From Streptomyces sp. Go-475 (GTDB taxonomy: Bacteria > Actinomycetota > Actinomycetes > Streptomycetales > Streptomycetaceae): DNA of 64,000 bases. The first letter of the stretch is position 1, and each line of letters opens with the position of its first letter. The notes under the pieces were generated by a model that worked only from the letters and a program-made list of their open reading frames with translations, had not been told where the DNA came from and made no database searches. Location: NCBI RefSeq assembly GCF_003330845.1, contig NZ_CP026121.1, positions 4,631,501-4,695,500 on the forward strand. Reading direction: 5' to 3'. Of this stretch, positions 1 through 7,985 are shown piece after piece. Made by a program: the position numbers and the translations under genes.

Positions 1-1055
1 GGGGCGGAGACCACGACGTCGGCGTATCCGTCGCCGTTGATGTCGCCGGTGCTCACGGCCCTGCCGAAACCGTCCTCGGCCTCGCCCGCGCCGGGCACGC
101 CCGCGGTGTCCTGGTGGATCACGGTCGGCGTCTGCGCCGGGTCGGGGCCGGTGGGGCCGCCGTACCAGACGGTGATCTGCCCGCCCTTGTGACCGCCGGG
201 CTTGAGGTCGTAGGGGTCGGTGTGGTCGCCGAGGACGAGGTCGCCGTAGCCGTCGCGGTTGATGTCACCGATGGCGCCGGGGTAGCCGTCGGCGCTGGAC
301 AGGTCGGCCATCTTGTACGCCGTGCCGGTCCAGCGGAAGTAGTTGATCTGGCCGCCGGTGTCGCCGTCCACGTTGAACGGGTAGACGCGCTCGGCCGCGC
401 CGTCGCCGGTCATGTCACCCGCGAACACCTCGAACGTGGTGCCGACCTCGCCGACGCGCAGGTTGTTCAGCGGGCCGCCGGTGCGGGTGAAGGGGCCGTT
501 GTAGATGCGGGTGTGGCTCTGGCCGGTGAGCGTGACGTCCAGGTCGCCGTCCCCGTCGAAGTCGCCGGTCGCGATGCCCCGGGAGAAGTTGCCGTACTCG
601 GCGAGCGTCGACGGCTGCGGCAGGCCCTTGCCGCTGGTCAGGCCGGACTTCCCGCCCCACAGGACGGTGCCGGAGCCGACGCCGTCCCGGTCGCCGATGC
701 TCTCGTTGGAGGCGCCGACGACGAGGTCGGAGTAGCCGTCCCGGTCGAGGTCGCCGCCGGCCAGGGCGCTGCCGAACAGGTCGCCGGACTCGGCGGTGCC
801 GGGCACGCCCGCGGAGTTCTGCGTGATGACGGCCCTGCGGGCGGCCGAGACACCGGACGCCGAGCCGTACAGCACGACGACCGCGCCGGCGCAGGAGGCC
901 GAGCCGACGTCGGCGCAGGGGGCGCCGGCCGCGACGTCGCGGTATCCGTCGCCGTTGAAGTCCCCGGTGAGGCCGGAGGGGGCGGCCGAGGCCGGGGTGG
1001 CGGTGAGGAGGCCGGTGGTGAGGGCCGCGGCCAGGATGAGGGTGCGCTTGCGCAA
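1..1055 (-). CDS. Secreted FG-GAP/VCBS repeat protein (3' end outside window)
   Basis: The minus frame stays open from a TTG at 1055 to the window edge (351 codons seen, no stop). The start gives MRKRTLILAAALTTGLL followed by an Ala-rich cleavage site, a classic signal peptide, with GGAG about 8 nt upstream. The mature part is a run of blades each carrying an Asp-rich calcium loop of the type D-x-N/D-G-D-G-Y-x-D (for example DFNGDGYRDV, DINGDGYADV); at least six are visible. This is the integrin-alpha-like beta-propeller seen in many Streptomyces exported proteins, thought to bind ligands or surfaces. No catalytic domain is visible in the part present. The high GC of the repeats creates a long open frame on the opposite strand that is not a gene. 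Confidence 0.85.
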   Translation of the reverse strand, partial: MRKRTLILAAALTTGLLTATPASAAPSGLTGDFNGDGYRDVAAGAPCADVGSASCAGAVVVLYGSASGVSAARRAVITQNSAGVPGTAESGDLFGSALAGGDLDRDGYSDLVVGASNESIGDRDGVGSGTVLWGGKSGLTSGKGLPQPSTLAEYGNFSRGIATGDFDGDGDLDVTLTGQSHTRIYNGPFTRTGGPLNNLRVGEVGTTFEVFAGDMTGDGAAERVYPFNVDGDTGGQINYFRWTGTAYKMADLSSADGYPGAIGDINRDGYGDLVLGDHTDPYDLKPGGHKGGQITVWYGGPTGPDPAQTPTVIHQDTAGVPGAGEAEDGFGRAVSTGDINGDGYADVVVSA

Positions 1056-1388
1056 GACGGGGCTCCGGGGGAAGAGGGGAGGGCGGGGCTCAGGCGGCGG
1101 CGGGTGTGCCGGGGCCGGCCTGGGGCGTGGGGGCGGAGTCCCGAGGTGGTGCGGGGCGCGGCTGCGGGCGCCCGGGGGCGCGTCGCTGGTGCTGGGGCAT
1201 GCGGGGTCTCCTGCGGCATGCGGGATGCGTGGCGGGCATCCACCGTCGATGAGGTGCCGGGACCGGCCGTGTTCGCCGGGGGTTGTCCGGGCGTTCACGG
1301 GTGGTCGGCGATCAGGAGACCCACGTGGGGACGTAAGGGTTGTACGTGAGTTCGGTTAATTCCCGCCGAGACGGCCGGGACGCGGGGG

Positions 1389-1495
1389 CGGTGTCGGTTG
1401 GCGGGCATCGGCGGGAGGGGGTCGGTGTCAGTCCGCGGGCACCGGCCGGGAGGGGGCCGGTGTCACTCGGCGTCCATCGGCCGCAGGCGGAGGCC
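1389..1495. repeat. Three imperfect 34-35 bp tandem units
   Basis: Three units each begin CGGTGTC (1389, 1423, 1458) and continue through a G-rich block ending GGGAGGGGG in the first two. Period is 34-35 bp, and the third copy is the most diverged. They lie downstream of the glycosyltransferase gene and upstream of the FG-GAP gene; function unknown. Confidence 0.6.
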
Positions 1496-1645
1496 GCCGA
1501 CGGCGTCCCGCGCGACGCGGAGCGCCTCGGCGACCTCGCAGCTCAGGGAGGTCACCCCGGGGTGGGGCGGGCGCCCTGCGGGTGGTGTCACCTCGCCGGC
1601 CAGCCCGAACGCGAACGCCTGCCCGCCGACGTCACCCGCGGTCAC
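1463..1645 (-). CDS. Possible small hypothetical protein (60 aa)
   Basis: A minus-strand frame with a GTG start (MTAGDVGGQAFAFGLAG) and TGA stop lies in the 630-bp gap between the FG-GAP gene and the glycosyltransferase. It has no recognisable domain, no clear ribosome binding site, and its 3' end overlaps the tandem repeats. It may be a real short gene, a remnant, or chance in a GC-rich gap. Apart from this and the repeats, 1056-1686 holds nothing I can name. Confidence 0.2.
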   Translation of the reverse strand: MTAGDVGGQAFAFGLAGEVTPPAGRPPHPGVTSLSCEVAEALRVARDAVGGLRLRPMDAE

Positions 1646-1686
1646 CCCGACGCCCGGAACTCATCGCGTACCGCTGCCCGGTTTCC

Positions 1687-3069
1687 TCACACCTTCTGCA
1701 GGTTCTTCGGTCCGGCACGGTGGCGGCCGCCGCCCTGGGGCAGTGCCGCCTTCGCCGTCAGCCCCCGCGACTGCCAGGCGTTGTCGCGGAGCTTGAACAG
1801 GGCCCAGTAGCGGGTGGGGCACAGCAGCACGATGTTCATGAACACGGCCGCCGGGGTGCCCACCAGCCAGGAGCGCCAGCGCTGACGCGCGGTCATGTCC
1901 GGCCGCATCAGCACGTACAGCCCCGACTGGCCGTACCGGACCACCAGGTACACGCCGAGGTACACCAGCGCGATGCCCGGGTTGTGGTACCGGCCGCCCA
2001 GGGTCAGGAGCGTCATGACGACGGTCCAGGCCAGCATCACCGGCGTGATGACCAGTTGCAGCAGGCCGAAGGTCGGCGAGATGAGCTGCTTCAGCGACAG
2101 CCGCTCGTACACGAACGGCAGCATCCACCACCAGGACCGGGCCCAGCGCAGCCGCTGCCGGTAGGTCTTCCGCAGCGTCGTCGGCATGTCGGTGACGACT
2201 CCGGCCTCGTTGACGGCGACGACCTCGCCGCGCATCAGCGCCCGCAGCGCCAGCCAGCGGTCGTCGCCCGTGCCGCACTCGACCTCGTAGGCGTCCAGGT
2301 GGTCGTAGAGCAGCTCGGCCCGATAGAGGGCCAGGGCACCGGAGGTGGTCTCCAGCGCGCCGAGCATGGAGCGCGAGGACCGCATCATCACGCACGAGGT
2401 GCCGATGTCGATGTCCGCGGCCCGGGAGACCCAGCTCTCCTCGAAGTTGCGGACGTAGATCATGCCGGTGGTGGCCTGGATCCGCGGGTTGCTCATGGCC
2501 CGCAGCTGCTGTTCGAGCGCGTCCGGGAAGGGCTCGCCGTCCGAGTCGATGGTGAGGACGTAGTCGAAGTGCTTGTCCTGCTCCTGGAGGTGCCGCAGCA
2601 CGGTGACCTGGGCCCCGCGCTTGCCCTTGTTCTCCTGGCGGTGCCAGAAGACACGGGGGTGGTCGAAGGGCTCCACGGGGTGCTGCCGCGAGCCGTCGTC
2701 GATGACGTGGATCTCGTCGACCGGGTGCGTCTGGGCCAGCAGGGACCGCACCGTGCGGTGCAGATTCTCCGACGGTTCCTCGAAGGCCGGGATGATCGCC
2801 ACCGTGCGGCCGGGCGCCACCGGCAGGTGGGTGAAGGTCCGGCCCTTCAGGAACGAGACCAGGCAGAGCACGATCACCGTCATGCCCAGCCACCAGTAGA
2901 ACGTGAGGACCGGGCTCTTCGACTGCAGGTGCACCACCACCGTGGCGGCGGCGAGGGCCGCCACCACCACGGCGGTCACGACGGTGAACCGCACCCGGGA
3001 GGGGCGGGCGTACGAGGCGTGCGAGGCGTGCGAGGTGTGCGGGGTGTGCGGGGTGTGCGAGGCGTTCAA
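1687..3069 (-). CDS. Family 2 glycosyltransferase, hyaluronan/chitin-synthase-like
   Basis: 460-aa processive-type GT2 membrane glycosyltransferase. Two N-terminal membrane segments lie at about 27-46 and 56-74, the nucleotide-sugar fold starts with VAIIPAFEE near residue 90, an acceptor/metal motif IDSDGE lies near 170, and the QxxRW-type signature QRLRWARSWW near 315 is followed by several more membrane segments. This is the layout of hyaluronan, chitin and NodC-type synthases that polymerise and extrude a polysaccharide. It follows a nucleotide-sugar dehydrogenase, fitting a uronate- or aminouronate-containing polymer; the product is inferred. The TTG start overlaps the stop of the upstream 57-aa gene (TTGA), so translation is probably coupled. 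The first 20 residues are an unusual His/Ser/Thr repeat encoded by 9-bp direct repeats. Confidence 0.88.
   Translation of the reverse strand: MNASHTPHTPHTSHASHASYARPSRVRFTVVTAVVVAALAAATVVVHLQSKSPVLTFYWWLGMTVIVLCLVSFLKGRTFTHLPVAPGRTVAIIPAFEEPSENLHRTVRSLLAQTHPVDEIHVIDDGSRQHPVEPFDHPRVFWHRQENKGKRGAQVTVLRHLQEQDKHFDYVLTIDSDGEPFPDALEQQLRAMSNPRIQATTGMIYVRNFEESWVSRAADIDIGTSCVMMRSSRSMLGALETTSGALALYRAELLYDHLDAYEVECGTGDDRWLALRALMRGEVVAVNEAGVVTDMPTTLRKTYRQRLRWARSWWWMLPFVYERLSLKQLISPTFGLLQLVITPVMLAWTVVMTLLTLGGRYHNPGIALVYLGVYLVVRYGQSGLYVLMRPDMTARQRWRSWLVGTPAAVFMNIVLLCPTRYWALFKLRDNAWQSRGLTAKAALPQGGGRHRAGPKNLQKV
3010..3063. repeat. 9-bp direct repeats coding a His-rich N-terminus
   Basis: Repeats of GTGCGAGGC / GTGCGGGGT on the plus strand, in frame with the glycosyltransferase on the minus strand, give THT/SHA/PHT-like tripeptides at its N-terminus. 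The unit length is a multiple of three, so slippage would change the number of tripeptides without breaking the frame. Confidence 0.75.
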
Positions 3070-3239
3070 GCGGTCGCTCGCTTGCCGCGGGTGGCCGTGC
3101 GGAAGACCGCGACGCCTCCGATGACCAGGAGTATCGCGCCCAGCACGATCCAGCCGAGCGCCGTGCCGCCGGTGGCGGCCAGGGCGGCTCCGCCGGTGGC
3201 GGTCCCGATGGCGGCACCCACACCGTTCTGTCCGTACAT
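3066..3239 (-). CDS. Small membrane protein of the polysaccharide locus (57 aa)
   Basis: ATG at 3239, stop TGA at 3066-3068. It begins MYGQNGVGAAIGTATGG and has a Gly/Ala-rich N-terminus, one strong membrane helix (about residues 28-46, LGWIVLGAILLVIGGVAVF) and a basic tail RTATRGKRATA, the profile of a one-pass membrane peptide. GGAAGAGGG lies just upstream of the ATG. The stop overlaps the TTG start of the glycosyltransferase and the nucleotide-sugar dehydrogenase ends 53 bp upstream, so all three are likely one transcript. A 25-bp tandem duplication (TTCCTGTCGTGGCTCTC, twice) fills the 53-bp gap. A role as an accessory subunit of the synthase is inference; I do not recognise a named family. 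Confidence 0.7.
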   Translation of the reverse strand: MYGQNGVGAAIGTATGGAALAATGGTALGWIVLGAILLVIGGVAVFRTATRGKRATA

Positions 3240-3292
3240 GATTTTCCCTCTTCCTGTCGTGGCTCTCCGGAGCCGTTTCCTGTCGTGGCTCT

Positions 3293-4576
3293 CTAGAGGC
3301 GTTCGATGTGGGGTGCGGCGGGCATGACGCCGCGGGTGTCGAGCACGTAGGCGGCCTCGGCGGCGAGCCGGCCGAGGTCGAACTCGGCGTGCGGGGTGAG
3401 CAGGACGACGGCGTCGAAGCCGGCGACGGTGTCGGTCGCCGTCTCCGTCTCTGCCTCCGGCGCCGCGCCGAAGGGGATGTCGCGGCGACCGCCGTCCGTG
3501 TCCGGCAGATAGGGGTCCACGACGGTGACGTCCGCCCCCATCGCCCGCAGCCGGTCGGTGACTTCGACGGCCGGCGACTGGCGGGCGTCCGAGGTGCCCG
3601 GCTTGTAGGCGGCGCCCAGGGCGAGGACGCGCGCCCCGTGCACGCTCCGCCGGAAGCGGCGGCTCAGGGCGTCCTGCAGCCGGCGCACCACGTAGTCCGG
3701 CTGGCTCTCGTTGATGTCCTGGGCCAGTTCGATGAGCCGGAACGTCTGCCCGTGCCGGGCCTTGACGTGGTGGCTCAGGTAGACCGGGTCGATGGGCAGG
3801 CAGTGCCCGCCGACACCGGGCCCGGGCTGGAACCTGGTGAACCCGAAGGGCTTGGTCGCGGCCAGCTCCAGCGTGTGCCAGACGTCCACGCCGAGGGTGT
3901 GGGCCATCCGGGAGAGCTCGTTGACCAGGGCGATGTTGACGTGCCGGTAGGTGTTCTCGAACACCTTGGCCAGCTCGGCCTCTTCGAGCCCCGACGCGGG
4001 CACGGTGACCTCGGTGACGGTGTCGTAGAAGTCCTTCACGCGCCGCAGGCAGCTCTCGGTCAGCCCGGCGACGATCTTCGGCGTGTTCTCCAGCCGCCAG
4101 TCGGCGTTGCCCGGGTCGATGCGCTCGGGGCTGAAACCGACGTGGAAGTCCCGCCCGGCGACGAGGCCGGAACCCTCCTCCAGCAACGGTATGAGCACGT
4201 CACGGGTGGTGCCGGGGTGGGTGGTCGACTCGAGGACGACGGTGGCGCCCGGCTCGATCCACTCCGCGAGCACGCGACCGGCGTCCCGTACGCAACTCAG
4301 GTCCGGCGCGCGGTCGGTGAGCGGGGTCGGCACGGTGATGACGGCGACGTCGAACCCCTTGAGGTCCTGCGGGTCGGAACTGGCGCGGTACGCGCCCGAG
4401 TCCAGCACCGCCCCGAGCCGGCTGTCGCCGATGTCCTCGACGTACGACGACCCGGCGGCCAGCGCCGCGCAGCGCGTCCGGTCGGGCTCGTAGCCGGTGA
4501 CGGTGTGCCCGACCTCGGCGGCCCTCACGGCCAGGGGCAGGCCGACATAGCCCTGCCCCAGCACACATATGTGCAT
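3293..4576 (-). CDS. Nucleotide-sugar dehydrogenase (UDP-sugar 6-dehydrogenase, WbpA/WecC type)
   Basis: 427-aa NAD-dependent four-electron oxidase making a UDP-uronic acid from a UDP-hexose. Visible features: N-terminal Rossmann motif GQGYVG at 7-12, the TVPTPL segment near 90, ESTTHPGTT near 115, the active-site segment GVGGHCLPIDP with Cys near 259, and the C-terminal domain with GAAYKPGTSDARQSP near 320. GGHC-P-IDP is more typical of UDP-GlcNAc/ManNAc dehydrogenases (WbpA, WecC) than of classical UDP-glucose dehydrogenase, so the substrate is open. ATG at 4576 follows GAGGAAA. It is first in the operon with the small membrane protein and the hyaluronan-synthase-like enzyme and probably supplies its activated sugar. 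Confidence 0.92.
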   Translation of the reverse strand: MHICVLGQGYVGLPLAVRAAEVGHTVTGYEPDRTRCAALAAGSSYVEDIGDSRLGAVLDSGAYRASSDPQDLKGFDVAVITVPTPLTDRAPDLSCVRDAGRVLAEWIEPGATVVLESTTHPGTTRDVLIPLLEEGSGLVAGRDFHVGFSPERIDPGNADWRLENTPKIVAGLTESCLRRVKDFYDTVTEVTVPASGLEEAELAKVFENTYRHVNIALVNELSRMAHTLGVDVWHTLELAATKPFGFTRFQPGPGVGGHCLPIDPVYLSHHVKARHGQTFRLIELAQDINESQPDYVVRRLQDALSRRFRRSVHGARVLALGAAYKPGTSDARQSPAVEVTDRLRAMGADVTVVDPYLPDTDGGRRDIPFGAAPEAETETATDTVAGFDAVVLLTPHAEFDLGRLAAEAAYVLDTRGVMPAAPHIERL

Positions 4577-5104
4577 GGTGGTTTCCTCACCCCTGAAGTA
4601 CGGCCGCCTGTTCCTGAGGCAGGTGGCCGTGGCGTGGTACTGCGTGAGAAGCGGTGTGGGAACGGCACCAGCACCGCGTCACCGGTTCGCCCGGGCCCCC
4701 TGCCCGACCGTGCGCGAAGCGCAACCAGTGATCTTCACAAATCCCCCTCATCTGTGGACCTTCATAGTTGAACAACTATTCGCTGAACGGAACCCCTTTT
4801 ACTGATTCGCAATCTGCCAAGGGTGAGGCGGGTGGGTGCCGTTGAGGAGTGAGAGCACGTCAAGTGCCCTTTGCCGAATGAATCTTCACAACTGCCGGTG
4901 ACGCGACTCATACGCACCTGAGGTGGCCCAGTGCAGTCGCGAATAAAACGCGCCCCTCGAGTGCGCCCCGCGCACCACCCCTCCGGCCGTGCCCGCCGCT
5001 GGTGCGGTAACTCGGGGGACGGTTGTCAGAACCGTGGGATAGAAAGGCCGTTCGGCCGTACCCGGTGCTGGTACGGCTCTCGACACATCCCTGTGGGGGA
5101 CCTT
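4577..5104. promoter_or_regulatory. Divergent intergenic region with palindrome
   Basis: This 528-bp gap separates the divergent polysaccharide operon and the secreted-protein gene. It is locally AT-rich, and 4764-4779 is a perfect palindrome ATAGTTGAACAACTAT, a candidate operator. TCTTCACAACTGC at 4883-4895 recurs exactly at 15964-15976 upstream of the sugar-binding lipoprotein. No gene was found in it; promoter boxes are not clear. Confidence 0.5.
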
Positions 5105-6463
5105 GTGGGGGGAACCTTGTTCAGAACACGGGCGGCCTGGGCCGCCATCGGTACGGCCGCCGCACTCCTGCTGACCGGCGTGCCAGCGGCGCACGCGGCG
5201 GAGGCGGCAGGGGCGGAGGGTCAGGCGCCGGACGTCCGCTGGGCGAACAGCGTCTCGAGCGACCTCGGCACCCTGCAGGTCGGCATCAGCTCCGACAGCG
5301 CCATCACGGACATCCGGGCCCACCTCGTCTCAGCGGCCACCCAGCAGGAGGTCGCCGTCGTGGAGAACGACGCGTTCACCCTGGCCTCCGGCACGGCGGA
5401 CGACGGCGTGTGGCGCACGAAGCAGCCCCTCGACCTGCCCGCGCTCGGCAGCTACGACGTCCGCATCGAGGCCACGGACGCGGACGGCGACCGCACCGTC
5501 GACAACTCCGCCGGCTCGCTCGCCTACTACGTCGCGGCCGTCTTCGAGGACGTGCGCCCCGACCGCACGGAGATCGACACCGACCACCGCGAGGTGCGGG
5601 TCGACGGCACGCTGAAGGGACGCTGGCCGGGGACCCGCGAGCTGAAGCCGCTGGCGGACCACCGGGTGGACCTCGACGTGGACTACTGGACGGAGAACAC
5701 CGTCCGCACGGACGCGCAGGGACGCTTCTCGGGCACGGTCACCGTGAACGACGCGGTGCCGGTGCAGGCCGTCTACCGCCACGACACCACGCACCCCCAC
5801 GTCCTCTACGGCGAGTCCGAGCCCACCCGGATCGGCATCCGCCAGGTGGCCACGCGCTGGACGATCGAGACCCCGGCGGCGCCCCGGACGATCGACTTCG
5901 GCCAGGAGGTCACGATCACGGCGACGCTGGAGCGCGAGACGCCGCAGGGGTGGGTGCCCTTCGAGGGCCAGAGCGGCGGAGTGCTGTACGAGCCGTCCTC
6001 CGGCGGTCAGTTCGCGGTCGTCGGCTACTTCACCACGGGCGCGGACGGCAAGGTCACCTTCACCCACACCCCGGGGGAGACCGGCACCTTCCGCATGGCG
6101 TCCCACAGCGACGACCCGTTCATCGCCCCGGCCTCCAGGAACAGCCCGGAGATCACGGTCCTGCGCGCCTCGACGTTCACGTCCTTCTCCGCGACCCGCG
6201 CCCAGGAGGGCGGCGTCCACGTCGAGGGCGCGATGGACTTCCCCGACGGCTGGACGCCCGGCGTCATCCCGGTCCACATCCAGCACTCCCGCGACGGCAA
6301 GCGCTGGAGGACCCTCCGCACGACGGAGGCGCACTGGTCGGGCGAGGGCCACGCCTTCTCGACGGACATCACCGATGCACGCCGCGGCTACTTCCGCGCC
6401 CGGTTCGAGGCGACGGAGTCGTTCCGGGGGGCTGTGTCGGAGGTGGTGAGGGTGGGGCGCTGA
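5105..6463 (+). CDS. Secreted protein with beta-sandwich repeats, function unknown
   Basis: About 452 aa. Signal peptide LFRTRAAWAAIGTAAALLL ending AAHAAEA. Three in-frame starts are possible: GTG 5093, GTG 5105 (GGGGGA upstream) and TTG 5117 (GGGGGGA upstream); 5105 was chosen as a compromise. The mature chain has repeated Ig/Big-like patterns: DVRIEATDADGDRTVDNS, RVDGTLKG, DAQGRFSGTVTVNDAVP, VTFTHTPGETGTFRM and RWRTLRTTE, all typical of cell-surface beta-sandwich domains. No enzyme motif and no sortase signal are visible. It is transcribed divergently from the polysaccharide genes and could be related to the envelope, but that is only context. Confidence 0.75.
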   Translation: MGGTLFRTRAAWAAIGTAAALLLTGVPAAHAAEAAGAEGQAPDVRWANSVSSDLGTLQVGISSDSAITDIRAHLVSAATQQEVAVVENDAFTLASGTADDGVWRTKQPLDLPALGSYDVRIEATDADGDRTVDNSAGSLAYYVAAVFEDVRPDRTEIDTDHREVRVDGTLKGRWPGTRELKPLADHRVDLDVDYWTENTVRTDAQGRFSGTVTVNDAVPVQAVYRHDTTHPHVLYGESEPTRIGIRQVATRWTIETPAAPRTIDFGQEVTITATLERETPQGWVPFEGQSGGVLYEPSSGGQFAVVGYFTTGADGKVTFTHTPGETGTFRMASHSDDPFIAPASRNSPEITVLRASTFTSFSATRAQEGGVHVEGAMDFPDGWTPGVIPVHIQHSRDGKRWRTLRTTEAHWSGEGHAFSTDITDARRGYFRARFEATESFRGAVSEVVRVGR

Positions 6464-6599
6464 CACCGCACGACTGAGGCCGGGAGGCAGCCACCTCGTT
6501 AGTGCGCAGTCCGCGCTGGCGGTTCACCTCCTGGCCATCGACGAAGCCCGACCGTCGGATAGATCCCGGACGGGTCTCCGGGCCGGCATCGTGGCGAGT

Positions 6600-7280
6600 C
6601 TATGAGCGGGCAGCGGTGTTACGCAGCGCACTGATAACTCCGTCCTCGGCCGAATGGAACTCCGGAAATACCTTATCCGGATCGGTGTGCAGGCGGTAAT
6701 CCCACACGATTCCGAAAATGCCGAGTGTGATGATAGTGAGGAAGAGGTGGATTCCGAAGCTTCTGTTCAGCTCCTGGTCGGGCTCGAAAGTCAGGGGGTA
6801 CCTGACGATCTCCAACTTGGTCCAGAGCAAGCTGAGCTTCTCGTCGAAGTCCTGCTCGGTGAGCTGTATCTCCCACCAGAAGCGCATCATGCGGTATTCG
6901 GCGTAGAGTCCGTATATCCCCAACGTGATGATCGACAAGATCAGTGACAGGCCGGCTTGGATCGGTTTGTGCTCGTCGGAGAAGCGTGCCTTTATGAAGC
7001 GTTGGAGGTCGTCGAGGTCGTCATGAGCAGCCCCGTACTGCCCGCGCGTCTCCGCATACTGACGTGTCGCTTCGATGACCGCGTTATAGTAATGGGCCCG
7101 CCGGTTCCTGAAGTGGTCAGCGCGCTGGATGCGGCGATAGAAGAGGAAGATCGAGTAGATTCCGAGCGTAAGCCATGAGAGCAGAAAGAAGTACAGTGCC
7201 CAGCTGACCAGGCTCTGGTCTGTAAAGCGGCGCTCATGTACGTAACGATCGACCTGTTGAACTGCCTGGATCTGTTCCAT
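6600..7280 (-). CDS. DUF4234-like membrane protein with three internal repeats
   Basis: 226 aa from ATG 7280 (GGGATCATC upstream); an in-frame TTG at 7298 is an alternative start. Three similar hydrophobic segments, LTLGIYSIFLFYR (about 37-49), ITLGIYGLYAEYR (about 118) and ITLGIFGIVWDYR (about 187), each follow a polar amphipathic stretch; T-L-G-I-Y is the hallmark of DUF4234-type membrane proteins. Base composition is clearly less GC-rich than the neighbours (many A/T third positions), suggesting acquisition. No partner gene is adjacent and function is unknown. Confidence 0.7.
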   Translation of the reverse strand: MEQIQAVQQVDRYVHERRFTDQSLVSWALYFFLLSWLTLGIYSIFLFYRRIQRADHFRNRRAHYYNAVIEATRQYAETRGQYGAAHDDLDDLQRFIKARFSDEHKPIQAGLSLILSIITLGIYGLYAEYRMMRFWWEIQLTEQDFDEKLSLLWTKLEIVRYPLTFEPDQELNRSFGIHLFLTIITLGIFGIVWDYRLHTDPDKVFPEFHSAEDGVISALRNTAARS

Positions 7281-7926
7281 GATGATCCCAGCCCTCAAGA
7301 TGTATGGAACAGATACGGGAGGACCGCCCGACTGGACGATGCTTCCGCATCCACTCCCATTGTGCTCCCCGGAGCCGTGGACTTCAGATCGGGCAGCCGT
7401 TCACACTTGCAGCAAACGCGGTCCCGTCGACAGCTCCGAGCCAGGCTCCCGGCCGCTCATGACGTGCCGATGCCATTCGAGGCTCGTGCACGGTTCCTGA
7501 TTTCCGCGTACATGGACGGAGGTCTGACGCAAGGAAGGCTTCGTCGTCTCATCGCCCGGTTGGCTACCCCACTCCTGCCGGGCACGCTGAACCGCGTTAT
7601 GTGAATCGCATACCACCGCGCAGCGCTTGGAATGCGCCTTTGCCCGATTCCCGTAGGCCCTACCGTTCGGACACCCCCTTTGACGCTGCCTCAACCGTCG
7701 CTGTACGCCCATACGTCATCGCCCCGTCCGCAGCCCCGTACCGACGACCCGGTAGCGAAGCCGTGCGTTCTGAATCACCGATGACGGCGGGGACGCGTGT
7801 TCCGGCCGGCCGACATCACGGAAGCGACCCAGCTCGACATAGGCGCCGGACTGCACTCGACGAGGCCTCCGAGCCTCAACTCCGCTACGTCCCGCGCTTC
7901 CGCCGCCGTAGTCGCCGCGCAACGCC
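7281..7926. other. Gap without a convincing gene
   Basis: About 650 bp between the DUF4234-like gene and the terminator of the Fe-S oxidoreductase. Short open frames exist on both strands but lack ribosome binding sites, codon bias and domains; the plus frame 7236-7604 runs antisense into the DUF4234-like gene. No tRNA was seen. It may contain remnants of an insertion, given the lower GC nearby. Confidence 0.4.
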
Positions 7927-7963
7927 GACGCCCCCCGCCCGGTGACCCCGGGCAGGGGGCGTC
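7927..7963 (-). terminator. Terminator of the Fe-S oxidoreductase gene
   Basis: A 16-bp stem (GACGCCCCCCGCCCGG pairing with CCGGGCAGGGGGCGTC, one mismatch) with a 5-nt loop, 23 bp downstream of the minus-strand stop at 7986. Confidence 0.75.
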
Positions 7964-7985
7964 AGTGGCAAGCCTCGAAAACCGC

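Noticed and set aside
114..1349. Long plus-strand open frame opposite the FG-GAP gene
   Set aside because: Shadow of the minus-strand gene: the Asp-Gly repeats on the real strand keep the other frames open in high-GC DNA; no domain or start signal.
3308..4771. 487-codon plus frame opposite the nucleotide-sugar dehydrogenase
   Set aside because: Antisense to a clear dehydrogenase with all motifs; composition is typical of reverse-frame GC artefact.
7236..7604. Plus frame of 122 codons beside the DUF4234-like gene
   Set aside because: Overlaps the real gene's 5' end in antisense, lacks a ribosome binding site and resembles no family.
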